Numbered from the stretch's first letter, positions 1-12,510 are shown. The stretch: 64,000 nt of DNA from Nemertoderma westbladi (GCA_032718475.1 JAUCBJ010007156.1:1-64000); one strand, 5' to 3'. A program made the numbers and translations. The notes: generated by a model from the letters alone, not told the origin.

Positions 1-833
1 GTCCTCTATACTGTATGTATATTATATTCTTATATTTGGTTATCGTTTATTGTTTTGGTTAGAAAAGCCTGCTACTGTAACCTGCTCCTTTCCATTAATT
101 AAGAAATCTGGTTTCGTATGCTGTCTGGCAGTCTGGGCAGGCCTACTGGTGCAGTTAGGAACACAACGCCCGATTTTGTCCTTTTGAACGCCAAAATTTG
201 GCGTCGCCAGAACCAATCTTGCTGCATTTTCCCCATAGACTAACATAGGAAAAAATGAGAATGCTGAGCGCATTCGATATAAAATTGTACATTTATTATA
301 GGAAGGGATCTAGGGGTCTTAACCTCGAATGATAAGTTTATTTTACCTTCCTATAATAAATGTATAATAACAAACACCTCGAAAAATACTGCTTGCCATC
401 ACATTGTTACTATCAATATAAAATTGTCGCATTTTAAAATTTATACCACTGAATTCCTTGCAAAATATAATGACATTTCACCTCATAAGAAAAAAAATTG
501 CTTACGGAATGAAAAGTTATCTCACTTTTAAAATATTATCAGAATTAGGCGTATTGGAACACCAAATTATGTCCACAGAAAAAGGTACGCCAGATTATGT
601 CCTTGGAGTGTTTATTGATTGACAGTCAGACAGTAGGTATCCTGTCCTGTGCGCTGTGCTGCATGAGCCAGTGAGCTGTAATAGGTGCGAGACTGATCTA
701 GGCTAATTATAAAGGGATGGCTATCAGCTATGGCTGGGTTGACTTACTGGCGCCCAATGTCTGGGGCAGGTTAATGAATAGAGGAGAGGGTAGATGTGAC
801 CTGGCTTTTCTTTCACACCTCTAACTCCTCTAA
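1..833. other. No gene recognised; AT-rich flank
   Basis: I see no convincing coding region or RNA gene. The only open frame of note, 40-273 on the minus strand, has no recognisable motif and ordinary length for chance. The one structured feature is the inverted repeat at 288-364, listed separately. The stretch ends where the truncated LINE-A copy begins. It could be the unrecognised 5' end of BEL-0, but no LTR-like similarity to the sequence after 23745 was seen. Confidence 0.5.
288..364. repeat. Perfect 19-bp inverted repeat (hairpin)
   Basis: Positions 288-306 and 346-364 are exact reverse complements by eye, separated by a 39-nt loop. The arms are AT-rich with an aggaagg core. It may be a small MITE remnant, a palindromic insertion scar or a transcribed hairpin. 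Nothing nearby decides between these. Confidence 0.7.
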
Positions 834-1270
834 CTGGGCTCTAACTGCTGAGGACACCAAATCTCTGGATGACACATTCACAAGAATGCTATGCCGGGTT
901 CATTGTGTCAAGTACAATGCACACATCTCCAACCAGACACTATATAACATTGGAGGTGTCTCATTGGTTCCCCCAAGCTTGACACTAGAACAAAATCGCC
1001 TCTGCTTTGCAGGACATTGCTTTCGCCGTGAGGACCAGCCAGTGCATAATCTTGTACTTTGGCAGCCTCATGGAGTGAATAAGCATGGTGGACAGCCCAT
1101 GACTTTCTTGAGACGCAGCTTAAAGGTCACTGGCCTTAAAGATGCGGATGATCTAGCAAATGTCATGGGTGATTAGGAGTTGTGGTGGGGCAATTTTGTT
1201 GACAAGCCAGCACAGCATTCTTAAAAATGCAGCTGCAATGCAGCATGCCGATCCTCGTAGTAGTAGTAGT
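834..1270 (+). mobile_element. LINE-A copy 1, 5'-truncated RTE-like LINE tail
   Basis: This is the last roughly 440 bp of the LINE family found five times in the window (834, 4241, 24991, 30957, 32304). It encodes the C-terminal part of the reverse transcriptase polyprotein, from the ALTAEDTKSLD segment through the RRILKDTGLKDADD-like end. The frame is broken near its end by a TAG at about 1173. The copy closes with the family's short 3' sequence and a (gta)n tail at about 1255-1270, directly before recognisable BEL gag sequence. The 5' truncation is typical of LINE insertion by target-primed reverse transcription. No target-site duplication was found. Confidence 0.85.
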
Positions 1271-1288
1271 GGAGAACCGCCTGGCTAT

Positions 1289-1652
1289 GCCCAAGATGGA
1301 GATCCGCACCTTCGAGGGAGACCTCATCGATTACCTTGGATTTAAGAAATGGTTCTTTGCTCAGATCGGATAAACAGACATAACTGATGCACAAAAACTG
1401 GTATATTTATCTCAATACCTGGGTGACAAACCACGCCGAATCGTTAAATGTTTCGAGGGAGGATCTCACGAAGCGTACCACGACGTGTGGAAAACTCTAG
1501 ATAAAAGATATGGTAACATCGGAACTATCATCAATAAGACGCTTGAAAAACTGATACAGGACGCTGGATCCCAAGGGGACCCACAGAATATCCAAGAGTT
1601 TTCGGACTCGAAAGACGCTTACTACACTTTAAAACCATTAAACAAGGAGTAA
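1289..1652 (+). pseudogene. BEL-0 gag fragment (DUF1759-like)
   Basis: The frame reads MEIRTFEGDLIDYLGF, then TDITDAQKLVYLSQYL, then a DVWKTLDKRYG segment, the standard signature of BEL/Pao Gag (DUF1759). The matching block in BEL-1 begins near residue 776 of its Gag. A TAA interrupts it at about 1368-1370 and another ends it at 1650. The N-terminal half of Gag is missing because LINE-A copy 1 lies immediately upstream. Gag would form the particle that packages element RNA. This copy cannot encode a full protein. Confidence 0.8.
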
Positions 1653-1706
1653 CAGGTAAACAACATCCTAAACCTCCGACAGATTGCCCGGAAGTTCCCC
1701 GGATGG

Positions 1707-3090
1707 TTGCAAAGCAAATGGGCGTATAAATGTGTGGATCTCCGACGCCGACACCCGGATCGGGATCCTAGTTTCCTCGAAATGTCGGCATTCCTAGATG
1801 ACATCTCCGAAGCCATGAACGATTCGATGTTCTCCAAACAAAGTCTCTCCAAGTTAGACGGAATAGAGAACAAGTCTAGGAGCAGAGCACCCACTCCGAA
1901 ACCGAGATTCCGCCCCCCTCCGGTGAGTATGATGGCCATCACCATGGCAGAGGATTCCGATGACAAGGACTATGAGGAACCGACATCAGCCAAGGAATGG
2001 GCATATTATATAGCGAATTGGGCACCCGAAAGGGAAGGCACCACAACCTCCCTTCTATTTCTCTTCTGTGGGGAGAAATACAAGGTGGAATTCTGCAGAA
2101 AGTTCCAGTTTGCTGAACTCATTCCACGCTTCAAAGCAATAATGAAACACCGAGGATGCTTCTGGTGTCTCGGAACAGGTCACTACGTCCGGGATTACAA
2201 ACAAAGGTCGTGCTGCGCGGTCTGTAATGACCTACGACATCATACACTCCTCCACATTCCTGCAAATTTCGATTTCACCACCCTACCATTCCGGATCGAA
2301 TCCAAACGGAGAGGAGAACCGAATCACGTCTCCAAGGGTACCTGGATGATTCAGCGGAGGGAAACCATTCCGTTTAAGACCACCGCCGATGTATCACATG
2401 TGACCAGTATATCAGCTACGGTCAATTTAATAAACCGCTGTTATATGGTCTTCGCCAAAGTGATCCCAGTAAGAATCAAATGGGTCGGAAAATCCTTAAC
2501 AACACTCGCGTTCTTTGACAATGGGTCGGACGGAACCATCATCGACCGGAATTTCCTCGAACAACTAGGCCTAGACTACGAACCTTGCAAGCGGCCCATA
2601 CAGACAATAACCGACTATAAAGAAGTGGAATCCGGGAAGGTATAACTCAGGATGGAAGGAGTTATGAAGGGTTATGAGATGGTCAAACTGACGATAAAAA
2701 ATGCTCTGGTCCATACCGATCTCCGAGTGCGGTTCTGAAAATCATCTGAATACGCACCCCTCATACAGTTAGACCGGGAAGATGTGTATCTACGATGTCC
2801 ACCATTGGACGTGAACAGAATTACGCTATTAATTGGACTCGATACACCGGAATTACATATACCAACCAGAGACATCGCCCGATCCGTAAAGCCGGGTGAC
2901 GGTTTTTATGAGGAGCGCACCATCATGGGATAGACACTTTGCGACATCAAAGAGGAGACTACCGACACATATACATATCTCCCTAAATGCCAGATCAAAG
3001 AGAACGCAACATCTGTGGGTTACTGTTCAGCAACCGACCTAGACGAGGATTTATTCCTGGAAACTGAAAAAACCCAGCAGGAGATTTCAA
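1707..3090 (+). pseudogene. BEL-0 nucleocapsid and aspartic protease
   Basis: The 312-codon open part (1707-2645) holds the end of the capsid-like region, a Cys/His-rich nucleocapsid (CFWCLGTGHYVRDY, then CCAVCNDLRHH) and the start of a retropepsin with FFDNGSDGTIID, corresponding to the LLDSGSTGTFID of BEL-1. The catalytic aspartate is present but the usual DSG reads DNG. The remainder, including a TLLIGLD segment typical of the DUF1758 region, continues to about 3090. It is interrupted by a frameshift near 2640, a TGA at 2736-2738 and a TAG near 2930. In BEL elements this protease processes the Gag-Pol polyprotein. Confidence 0.8.
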
Positions 3091-3100
3091 CTTAGAGACT

Positions 3101-4240
3101 CAAGAGTTTGCTGAGAAGGACGAGAACCCGTCCGAGGAAGATCAATATTGTATTGACGTTCTCGACCAGGCAACGTTCCAAGACGGACATTGGTGTTTGC
3201 CCATGCTTTGGAAAGACCCAGATAGACCAATGGCGAATAATGCCAGCATGGCCCTTAGCAGGCTCAAGGGTATCCTACGCCGGTTAAAAGAGCTACCCGA
3301 GATAAAGGAGAAATACAATATTGTGATTAAAGGATATTTAGAAGATGGATTGGTGGAAATGGTGCCCCGGAATGAACTACAGGGAACTAAACGGACGATT
3401 ACCTCCCAAACCATTATGTGGTAGAAGCCCGGAAGGGCGGTAAAATCCGGGTAGTAAATGATGCTGCGGCTTTGTATCAGGGGCAATCCTTGAACAGCCA
3501 ACTTTACACCGGACCCAACATCTACAGTACACTTATCGGCGTATTGATCAGGTTCAGAGAAAATAAAATAGCCTTCACATGTGACATCAAAGCGATGTTC
3601 CACCAGGTCCGAAGGCTACCAAGAGACTCAGATTGCCTACGTATATTGTGGACAGATAAAACATTAACTCCATAGGAGTTAAATCAACTCACCTTGAAGG
3701 ATGTGGACGTAATGCGAATGATTGTCAGAATCTTTGGCGCTAAGGACTCGCCGGTGGCATGTAGCGACATGTTGAAGAAAACAGCAACTATGTGCGAAAA
3801 TGAGTTCCCTCCGACAGTCATAGAGACCATCCGACGATGTTTCTACGTAGACAACGGATGCGCTGGTGCCGACAATGTCGACGAGGCATATCAGCTGGCT
3901 ATGGGAATGGTGGAATGTTTAAAGAGAGGAGGTTTCTCTCTCGTAAAGTTTAGATCCCATGATAAGGAACTTATGGAAAGGTTCCCGGAAGAAATCAGGC
4001 TAGACGACAACAAAATGTATTCTGAGGGTGTGGATCCCCGTATACTCGGTATCGAATGGGACATAGAATTGGATCAGTTCATCTTCAAATATAATCCCCT
4101 ACCCAAACCAATGACTAAGAGGGGATGTTTATCTGTAAAGAGCGCCATATTTGATCCATTAAACTTCATATCCCCAGTAACATTTGCCGGAATGAATTTG
4201 ATCAAAGAAATGTGGATAGAAGGACTGGGATGGGACGAAG
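3101..4240 (+). pseudogene. BEL-0 reverse transcriptase, interrupted by LINE-A
   Basis: The RT begins around the DHGWCLPMLWKDP-like lead segment, runs through VVNDAAALYQGQSLNSQLYTGPN (fingers) and AFTCDIKAMFHQV (motif A), and reaches FYVDN at about 3841, the catalytic YxDD box with its second aspartate changed to asparagine. Frame changes occur near 3420 and a stop near 3675. Conserved text after the box (ECLKRGGFSLVKF, then a DPLNFISPV segment) matches the RT-connection region of BEL-2. The sequence breaks off at GLGWDE, where LINE-A copy 2 is inserted. It resumes at 5229 with the same residues because of the target duplication. Confidence 0.85.
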
Positions 4241-5228
4241 TACTACTAGGATCGGCATGCTGCATTGCAGCTGCATTTTTAAGAATGCTGTTCCGGCTTG
4301 TCAACAAAATTGCACCACCACAACTCCCTATCACTTATGACATTTGCTAGATCATCTGCATCTTTAAGGCCAGTGTCCTTTAAGATGCGTCTCAAGAAAG
4401 TCATGGGCTGTCCACCATACTTATTCACTCCATGAGGCTGCCAAAGTACAAGATTATGCACTGGCTGGTCCTCACGGCAAAAGCAATGTCCTGCAAAGTG
4501 GAGGCGATTTTGTTCTAGTGTCAAGCTTGGGGGAACCAATGAGACACCTCCAATGTTATATAGTGTCTGGTTGGAGATGTGTGCATTGTACTTGACACAA
4601 TGAACCTGGCGTAGCATTCTTGTGAATGTGCCATCCAGAGATTTGGTGTCCTCAGCAGTTAGAGCCCCGCATGGACTCCCGTAGAGGAGTACTGGAACTA
4701 CTGCTGCTCTAAATAATCGGACCTTAAGTTTCCGATTAATTCTAGGTGACTTCCAAATCCTGGAAAGCCTATTTAAGGCTGCCCATGCCTTTCCCTTACG
4801 TATTCGAAGGTTCTCACCTGACTTCCGGATCCATGATCCCAGGTAACAGAAGTCGTCCACATGCTCAAGCATACCATCCTTTGAGCTTATGCTCATCTGA
4901 TCAGAGACTTGCTGAGGACTTTCAAAGTTAACTGTCAGAATTTTGGTCTTTCTGGAGTTAATAAAAAGACCAACACTAGAAGCAGCATGTTCTAATGAGC
5001 TGAGGAGCCGTTGGGCTCCCTCTAATGATTCTGAGAGTACTCCTAAGTAATCAGCAAAGTCTAGATCAGTTAGGTACTTGGCAGGATTTCCTCGACTTCT
5101 GGGGCCAGTAGGTGGAGTAATCATCACCCCATCATCATTATGATGATCTAAGGACATGCGTAGAACATAGTCAACCACAATAATGAACAAGAATGGTGCA
5201 AGTGTGTCTCCTTGGAGGACGCCCCCTT
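4241..5228 (-). mobile_element. LINE-A copy 2 (5'-truncated), inserted in BEL-0 RT
   Basis: The minus strand encodes the RT C-terminal half of LINE-A, an open frame of 324 codons read over 5253-4279. It ends in the shared 3' sequence and a short (gta)n tail at 4241. The insertion is flanked by a perfect 13-bp duplication, ggatgggacgaag, at 4228-4240 and 5229-5241, proving insertion into the BEL pol gene. The polymerase box, FADD in sister copies, reads FADY here, so this copy could not have an active RT even if full length. The duplicate GWDE codons lie in the target duplication. Confidence 0.92.
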
Positions 5229-7520
5229 GGATGGGACGAAGAACTCCCCCCATACCTCAGTGCCAAATGGAGAAAGTACAACAAGGAACAACTTGAACAT
5301 CTACACCTCATGCGGATCCCTCGACCGTTCTTCCTCGACAAACTACCCACCGATATATTCCAGCTCCATTCTTTCTCGGATGCATCAAATACCGGAATTG
5401 GCGTAGTTACCTTCCTAAGAAGATTAAGCCAGGATGGAAACGGTGATACGAGCTTCTTATTCTCTAAGGCTAAGACGGTATCCGGGGAATTCATAGCAAC
5501 AATCCCGAGACTCGAGCTGCAGGCCACAGTCTGGGCAGTGAGGCAGAACCGCATGATCATGTGGAACTTAAGAATCCCCATTGAATCGCAGCATTTCTGG
5601 GTTGATTCGAGTATCGTGCTTTACTACCTCCACTCACCATCACGGCGACACACCACATTCGTAGCAAACCGAGCCACAGAAATAAAACAGTGTACCGGCC
5701 GAGAACAGTGGCACCACGTAAATGGGAAAGAAAACCCGGCAGACTTATCGAGCAGAGGCGCCACCCCACGACAGCTCGGTAAGAGTAAACTTTGGCTCAC
5801 AGGCCCGGAAATCTTACAGTAGCCACAACTTACCTGGAGCACCCGATTCGATCCCGAACTAGATAGCGGGAAATATTCAGAAGATGATAAGGAGATTCGT
5901 AAAGTCCATGGAAGCGCCACCGGGGAAATCTATAGTTGCCTGACCGAGCCTGCAAAGGACTCGGGTAGGCACTATAATATTGCAACCACTACGCAACCAG
6001 CTGCGTCCTTACACCTATTGATAGAGCAAACTTCCTCGATGAGACGTCTTATCCACCACGTCATGACTCTTCGTAACTTCCTGCGGTGGAGGGATAATAC
6101 ACCAATAGTTCGACAAAGTATATGAGAACTCATTATTGCAGAAAATTGTATTGTTAGATATGTCCAGAAAGAAAGTTTCCCTGATGAATGGGAACAGCTC
6201 AGTGTGGGCAAGACCTTGAAACCAGACAGTCCAGTCTACCAGTTGAGACCCATGATGGGGGAAGATGGACTGATCCGACTAAATACCCGGATGGCAAATG
6301 CCCCGGTCGAATATGAAGTCAAATACCCAGCACTACTGCCCGGAACGTCAACACTAGCCAAGCTATTAATCCAACAGTGGATTATGGCTAACATCCGGCA
6401 AAGATATTGGATCACCCACATCCAGCCACTGATCCGGAAAGTCTTAAAACGTTGTTTCCCTTGCAGACGATACCTAGCGCCACTGCTCACCCAAAGAATG
6501 GCCGACCTACCGGCTACATGGCTGCAGTCCGATTCACCGCCGTTCTATGTAACCAGAGTAGACTGTTTTGGACCATTTACCGTCACCGAGTGACGATCCA
6601 ACATCAAATGCTGGGGAGCCATCTTCACATGCCTTAGGTCAAGGGCGATTCACCTAGACCTCGTAGTAAACCTCACGCAGCACACCATTATCATCGCTCT
6701 GCGTCGGTTCGTGGCAAACAACAGATCATGCCGGCATATGTACTCCGATAATGGAATGAACTTTGTGGGAGTAGAAAGGGAACTTAGAGAGGCTATCGAG
6801 GGATGGTTCACCGAAGATACCGCTTCCCAAGTCTGGAAGGAACACCATATACAATGGCACTTCCAAACGCCCTTGGCACCCCATACGAGCGGGGTATGGG
6901 AGAAACTCATCGACTTGGTGAAATGATCCATGCGCGTCGCATTAGGGGATACCCGGGTAATCCATGACACCGTTCGCACTACATTCTGCGAGATCACGGC
7001 CACCCTGAACAACCGGTCAATCGTACCTATCCACAATGACCCCACAGATCTGGAGCCTCTTACCCCTAGCCATCTACTTGGAAGACCCAAAACCAACATT
7101 CTTCCAGAGGCAATGTTCCCAGATCCCAACGATATCGCGAGACATACCAATTGGAATAAGGCCCAAGCGCTGGCAGCGCATTGGTGGAGAATCTGGGCCC
7201 AAGAGTACCTCATAACCCTCCGGACCAGGAGGAAGTGGAATAACGCCTACAGGAACGTCGCAGTTGGCGACATGGTGCTGGTTAAGGAAGACCTTAAAGA
7301 CCGCGTCCACTGGCCTGTGGCGCGAGTCGTGGAAATAACCCCAAATAAAGACAGACTTGCGAGGACTGTGATGATACGAATGGCGAAGGGCCACTACCAA
7401 CGCCCTATCCAGAGGCTGTGCCTTCTTGAAGGCAATGACAGTGGTGACTCCACGAGAGGTGATAAGTTCCCTACTCCGGATCCTGCTGCGGACATTGGTG
7501 ACAATGCTAAACCCGTTTAA
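5229..7520 (+). pseudogene. BEL-0 RNase H and integrase
   Basis: RNase H catalytic residues are visible in FSDASNTGIG, PRLELQATVWA and WVDSSIVLYYL, followed by the ENPADLSSRG connection. The integrase keeps all three acidic residues (RVDCFGPF, SDNGMNF, GVWEKLI) and the second half of its zinc site (CFPCRR). The HxxxxH half is lost by a short deletion near 6370. The C terminus (AVGDMVLVKED, then ARVVEITPNKDR) is DUF5641-like. In-frame stops include TGA at 6123-6125, 6591-6593 and 6924-6926. The frame otherwise runs to 7520. Integrase would insert the element cDNA into the host chromosome. Confidence 0.88.
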
Positions 7521-8754
7521 ACCCTTCTCATCCTGTTGACAAACTCTTTTAAATTTGATTTACCGACAATGAATAATGGACCCCCCTTAAACCAACTGTA
7601 ACCACACAATGGTATTTGTGTTTCCTCGTGTGTTATGGGGAGTCCAGCGTCACCCTGCAGATGTTTTGACTGACGCAGGGTAGTTTATGTATTGTTCACC
7701 CTGATTTTGGTCATCAGGACCAACTATATTGGATTATTGGAAATGGTAAAGATTCGAAGTTGAATTCATTGTATCCATTGTGTTGTATTGTGTTGTCCGT
7801 TGCGTGCGCAGTTCGGGGCCTAGGCGGTGTAACTAGTCCAGCTGTAGATCCCGGATTGCCGCGCAACACCCCCTCTATCGCGTTATTCTGGTGGGTCCAT
7901 GGTGCATCCACATGACTTCGTCGATAGAGGTTTTATGTTTCTCAGTCGCGTTATTCTGGTGGGACCGTTGCGTGGATTTTGGGGCGTAGGCGGTGTAACT
8001 AGTCCAGCTGTAGATCCCAGAATGGTGTGTAACCCCATCCCACATGACTTTGTCGGCTGAGCTTTATGTTGTTGGGAGTGTTATTCTGGTGGGTCCCTGG
8101 TGCATTCCACGTGAATTCACTTCCAGCGTCTTCATTGTCCGTTACGTGTGCAGTTTGGGGCGTAGGCGGTATAACTAGCCCAGCTGTGGATCCCAGATTG
8201 CCGCGTAACACCCCTTCCACAACGAAAATTTCCCAAAGAAGATGGTTGAATGTAGTTGGAAATGATGAAAAGAAACAGACAACCCTACTATAAACTTATG
8301 ATGACGCGTATGATGATGAAAATGTAATGATGCGCATCCTGGCGCTGCGCTTATAACAAATGATGATAGCCGGGGGGCTATAACCGCAAATGATGAAATG
8401 TGGAAATAAATGATGAAATGTGGTAATAAATGATGAAAATGTGGAAAGAAATAAAGAAATGTGAAATGAATAATAAATGAGAAATGAAAAAAGACAAAAA
8501 AAAATGTAGAAAATGTAGAAAAGAAAAGAATTGGAAAAAGAAGAGGACATAAAAAGTCAAAAAACTGGTTGGATATTAATGTATAGCTATAGTAACTGTA
8601 AATACTGAATGTAGTAGCAATAAGATGGTAGATGCCTATATAGCAATAATAAACTGAATAATAATAAACTGAATTATTCGGCAGTCACTATAGAATCAGA
8701 CTTTCTGGATTTATAATTAACTGATGTAAATTTGCAATGGACATAATTTAAAAT
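7521..8754 (+). other. BEL-0 spacer between pol and ORF-X
   Basis: No coding signal is seen for 1.2 kb between the integrase stop and the first ORF-X codon. It contains the diverged direct repeats at 7797-8235, then a purine-rich stretch (8380-8560) with repeated gatgaaatgtggaa-like words. BEL-1 and BEL-2 have spacers of 1.65 and 1.63 kb at the same place, also with direct repeats of similar length. Confidence 0.7.
7797..8235. repeat. Diverged direct repeats of about 164-178 bp
   Basis: A word beginning taggcggt and running into ccagctgtagatccc recurs at about 7821, 7985 and 8163, giving spacings of roughly 164 and 178 bp. The sequences between also match (attctggtgggtcc and ccgcg..aacacccc words). 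There are about two and a half copies, clearly diverged, so the duplication is old or has been maintained for its structure. Confidence 0.8.
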
Positions 8755-10457
8755 ATGGACTCAAATCGCCAAATTCTCGGCAAATTACGTAACATACTCG
8801 ATTTACTGGAATATCCACAGCCTGGATCTCCTAACTTTGATACGGAATGGAACGCCCTGATAACAGAGAATGTGTGAATCATTAAATTCTCCGGGCGAGA
8901 GGAACCAGATTCCCGTAATCTACGAGAGCTCCGGTTGACCGATGCTAGTACGAGCCTGAAAAGAACTCGGAACGCAAAGGCAACCGGAGGAGTGGAGTTG
9001 TTGTTCTGGGATAAGTTCCGGCGAAGCGTCTACAAATCCCGATGTTTGATATGCGACAACGAGGGAAACGTGACGCCCACCTCGAAAGCGATTACGTTGG
9101 CGCGATGTCAAAGTTTCATCGACGACAAGAGTACATACCTCACCCACTGGGGAAACCTAGCGGAATGTACAACGACGCTACGAGAGGAGCGTATATCAGT
9201 CATCCAGAACCGCGACGACTACCAGGAGAAGTATGGGACAAAGGAATACGGTTGATCATTAGTCGTCGTCCTCGGAACCCTAGACAGTCTAGTGTTAATA
9301 TGTCGGATCTTCCCGACACCCAAACAGGAGGTGCGGACATCCGGAGCAATTTGGTTATTACCACCGGAGATCCAACAGATCCTATTCGATTTCGATGTTA
9401 TCAAGATTTGGTCGGATATAAAGGCGGATATCCGGAATGACTACACCAACGCTCCATTTGGAAGAAACTGACGAGAAGGTCTCAACGCCATTAGTCATTT
9501 CATCGACACCCAAACCCTGTTAGCCTGGTTGCAATCCACGGAATTCATGCGTGGATTCCGGGAGGTGAGACCGACGAAATCCGGTATCGGCTACCTCGCG
9601 GTGCTTAACGGCGGTATAGACTTTAAACCTCAGAAATTCCTGGACTATAACAAGATATATGGCGCACACCCGGAATTAGAGATAACGAATGAGCGAGAGA
9701 ATCGTTGGAGGGACGTAAAAAGAAAATGGACAATCCACCAGAAATGAGAGAATCCGGATCGACGTAACAATATCTACATCGTAATGGAATCATATACTGT
9801 TGCCAAGTTCATCTGCAAGACTCTCGATAAACTCATTAATGCGGTTCCTAGATCCTTTATCGACTATGAGTGGAACGAAGTTATCGACCACGCATTCAAA
9901 GCGGTAGAAAATATTCCACCGGGAGATACGAAAACGCTCAACGTCATTGCATCCTGGGATAATAACGGACCGTTCGACATCCCTACGATTGTTAATCTCC
10001 TCAGTGCAGAGGAACCACTGATATCATCGGACGGGAGTAATTATGGCTACAGGAAGGTGTTCTGCTGTCCACCCCAAAACGACCACTTTAACAGGAAGTC
10101 GCTTACAGACCAGCAACCAAACGGGTCGCCGCGGCTGAACCTGCGACGGAAGTAGGCGTATCCACCCCACTTGGCTCCGGTAGTCCCACTAGGGAGTTAG
10201 TAACCACCTTTGCGCTGAGTGACTTCGGCGACACATGTCAGAGGTTATCCCCATATCCGTTCCCAGGAGGAGAAGACTGGTCTTCGGAGATCCCGAGAAC
10301 CAGCACCCAATGGACCCGCTCAGCGATACAGGTTGCGAAGGGTCCAAGCGTTGCTCCAACCCCTGTAGACCTCCTCGCAATTCCCCCGGCGAACGCTCCG
10401 GCACCCCTTTGCCGACCAGCTGTGGCAACGGCCCCCTCCGTTCCACAAGACCCTATG
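8755..10457 (+). pseudogene. BEL-0 ORF-X, 5' part (env position, unknown family)
   Basis: A single frame from the ATG at 8755 stays recognisable to about 10150, interrupted by TGA at 8875-8877 and 9253-9255, two more TGA codons (about 9470 and 9745) and a TAG near 10153. A later frameshift follows. Visible parts: a CLIC....RC segment around 9035-9110; a core reading FIDTQ (about 9503), TKSGIGYL (about 9575), then KIYGAHPEL (about 9655). This aligns with FVDTQ...TPSGI...VYGDH of the BEL-2 ORF-X in the same order and similar spacing. The frame is cut at 10457 by BEL-1 and continues at 22993. I recognise no known protein family. There is no signal peptide or membrane segment. Confidence 0.7.
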
Positions 10458-11648
10458 TGTAAAAGCTTTTGCTGAATTGTCCGGTTATTTTTCCTTATTT
10501 TTCCCGTAAAATACTCTGTAGTTGGTTTACCAGGCATAAAAAGGCCGTGTCCTTGCTGTACTGGTGTTTTAGCGGACATAAAAGCTATTTCTTCTGTATT
10601 TGTACTTTAGAGGACATAATCCGTAATTCCGTGACGTAAAAGCTCGATACTCTTGAAAACAGTGTCGCTACCATGACGACGGCTAGCAGCTGATATTGCC
10701 ACGTCGACGTTTCTTTGTTTCTTTGTTCTCTCGTTGTTCAGGTTGACCAATCAGAGCGTTTGTTGTCTCTGTGTTGGAGGTATATACAGAAACTCAGTAG
10801 TTCAGTGTTATGTTTTTGCCCAGAGCCTAAGAACCGGCTTTGGCACCTCCGTGTTTCAGTTTTTAGTCTTACACTAGTAGGTTTAATTATAAGGACATAT
10901 ATCCTTTAACTGCTAACTGATCATACATACTGACTGCTGAAACATTGCAAACTCATAACAATCAGTGTTCAGTTGTTGTTTTATACTGCTATTTACTGTT
11001 AGTTCTTCATAATATGGTTGATGAATTATTATATTTGGAATAACTATAAATAACCCCGAAACCCAATATTCTTGATATACCGAAGGTAAGAGAGAAAGGT
11101 TACCAATAACGATTGTGACTTATGTTAAAGTGGTTTGAAGTGAATCTAATGTTATTTGATAGACCCTACATGAGTCAGTCTGTGTTCCTTTTATATGTGA
11201 CTAAAATCAGTGAAGATTGGCAGATTAGTGTGCAGTATTGTGCAGCATTGTGTATGAGTGAGTCTGTTAAAGAAGCAATTCCTAAAGAATGCGCCATATA
11301 TGTGAATTATAATTGAGCCATATCGTTCTGAGTAGTTTAAGTCATAACTCTGTTTATATAGATAAAGCGCCACGTCCTAAAGGAACTGTTAATATTCCCG
11401 AAGGTGAATAATATTGTCAGAGATTATATAATACTGTCAGTCGAATAATACATTAGGCTTACATAGCAATAAAATTAAACCGTCGAACCCAATCTCCCGG
11501 GAATATCCAGCGGGTGAATGATCGCGCACAGATTGGTTTCGACTAGTGTAGTGAATCAAATACTTGTCAGAGACTAAAAACCGATTTAATATCTAGAAGA
11601 CATCTTAATTTGGTGGGTTAAACTGCCAAAGGTCTGAAAGCGCGAACA
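10458..11648 (+). repeat. BEL-1 5' LTR (1191 bp)
   Basis: It starts tgtaaaagctttt and ends gcgaaca. It is the same length as the 3' LTR and essentially identical, the only difference I found being c at 11327 against g at 22666. A TATA-like tataaata at 11045 and an AATAAA at 11468 are candidate U3/R boundary and polyadenylation signals. The 64-codon open frames inside are present in both LTRs and show no protein signature. BEL-2's LTRs have the same length and align along it with many substitutions. Confidence 0.95.
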
Positions 11649-11933
11649 TTAAAGGATATAGCTTCTGTATTGCAGTAGGCAATAAAGCTGAAGTACCGGC
11701 AACCGGTACCCAGTAGGCCTGACTACCTAACCACCCGGACCGGTACCTACAGCAGTACAGGTACAGCAGTATTATTCGATTTTGATAATTATATACCGGT
11801 AGGCCTTAATAATTAATCAGGGAGGGCCCGCCCTGGTTTTTTATTGAGATTTTTACTTATTTCTGTCAAGTTTTATTTGTTTGTAGGTCAGTATTGAACA
11901 GAAGGCGTGTAAACCTGATCAGATTGTACAGAC

Positions 11934-12510
11934 GATTTGTAGGCTGAGCTGTTGTCTGATTGCTGTTAAGTCCGAACGAATTGCAGTGTGTGTAGATCAC
12001 CTGTCCGATTAAGTACGATTAGGCAGTAGGGGCAGCGAACGCTGTAAGGTAAACCCCCAACTAAAGAATAAGTCGCACTACTGGGTTAGAGCGCATACTC
12101 CCTAATCATTTCGGAGTCTGCATGTCCTGTAGTTTATTTAGGCTTGAGAGTAGTCTGCCATCGTTTAGTCTGTACTTTGTTTGTGTAAGTCTGTACGGGT
12201 AGCGTATAATATTTATTTAGATAATTTGTAGGCTGGATAGTTGTCTGGCTGTTATTAGGTCTGAACGGATTGCAGCGTGTGTAGATCACTTGTCCGATTA
12301 AGTACGGTTAGGAAGTAGGGGCAGCGAACGCGGTAAGGTAAACCCCCAACTAAAGAATAAGTCGCACTACTGGGTTAGAGCGCATACTCCCTAATCATTT
12401 CGGAGTCTGCATGTCCTGTAGTTTGTTTAGGCTTGATAGTAGTCTGTCAGTGTTCGGTCTGCATTTTGTTTGAGTAGTTTGTACGCGTAGCGTAATATTT
12501 ATTATTCAGA
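11934..12510 (+). repeat. 289-bp tandem duplication in BEL-1 leader
   Basis: Sequence starting atttgtaggctg at 11934 repeats from 12223 with a 289-bp period. A central stretch (ggggcagcgaacg, aaggtaaacccccaac, through to gcatgtcctgtag) is almost unchanged between units while the edges have drifted. BEL-2 carries the same two-unit structure with a 290-bp period (about 49915-50440), so the duplication predates both insertions. Confidence 0.88.

Noticed and set aside
1-833. 5' LTR of BEL-0
   Set aside because: No similarity to sequence after the BEL-0 ORF-X was seen by eye, and no TG...CA boundaries could be matched.
8935-10155. Separate small genes at 8935-9255, 9529-9747 and 9784-10155
   Set aside because: All are in one frame separated by stop codons and align in order with BEL-2 ORF-X, so they are pieces of one decayed ORF.
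10715-11316. 64-codon frames in the BEL-1 LTRs as genes
   Set aside because: They occur identically in both LTRs simply because the LTRs are duplicates, and show no protein motif.
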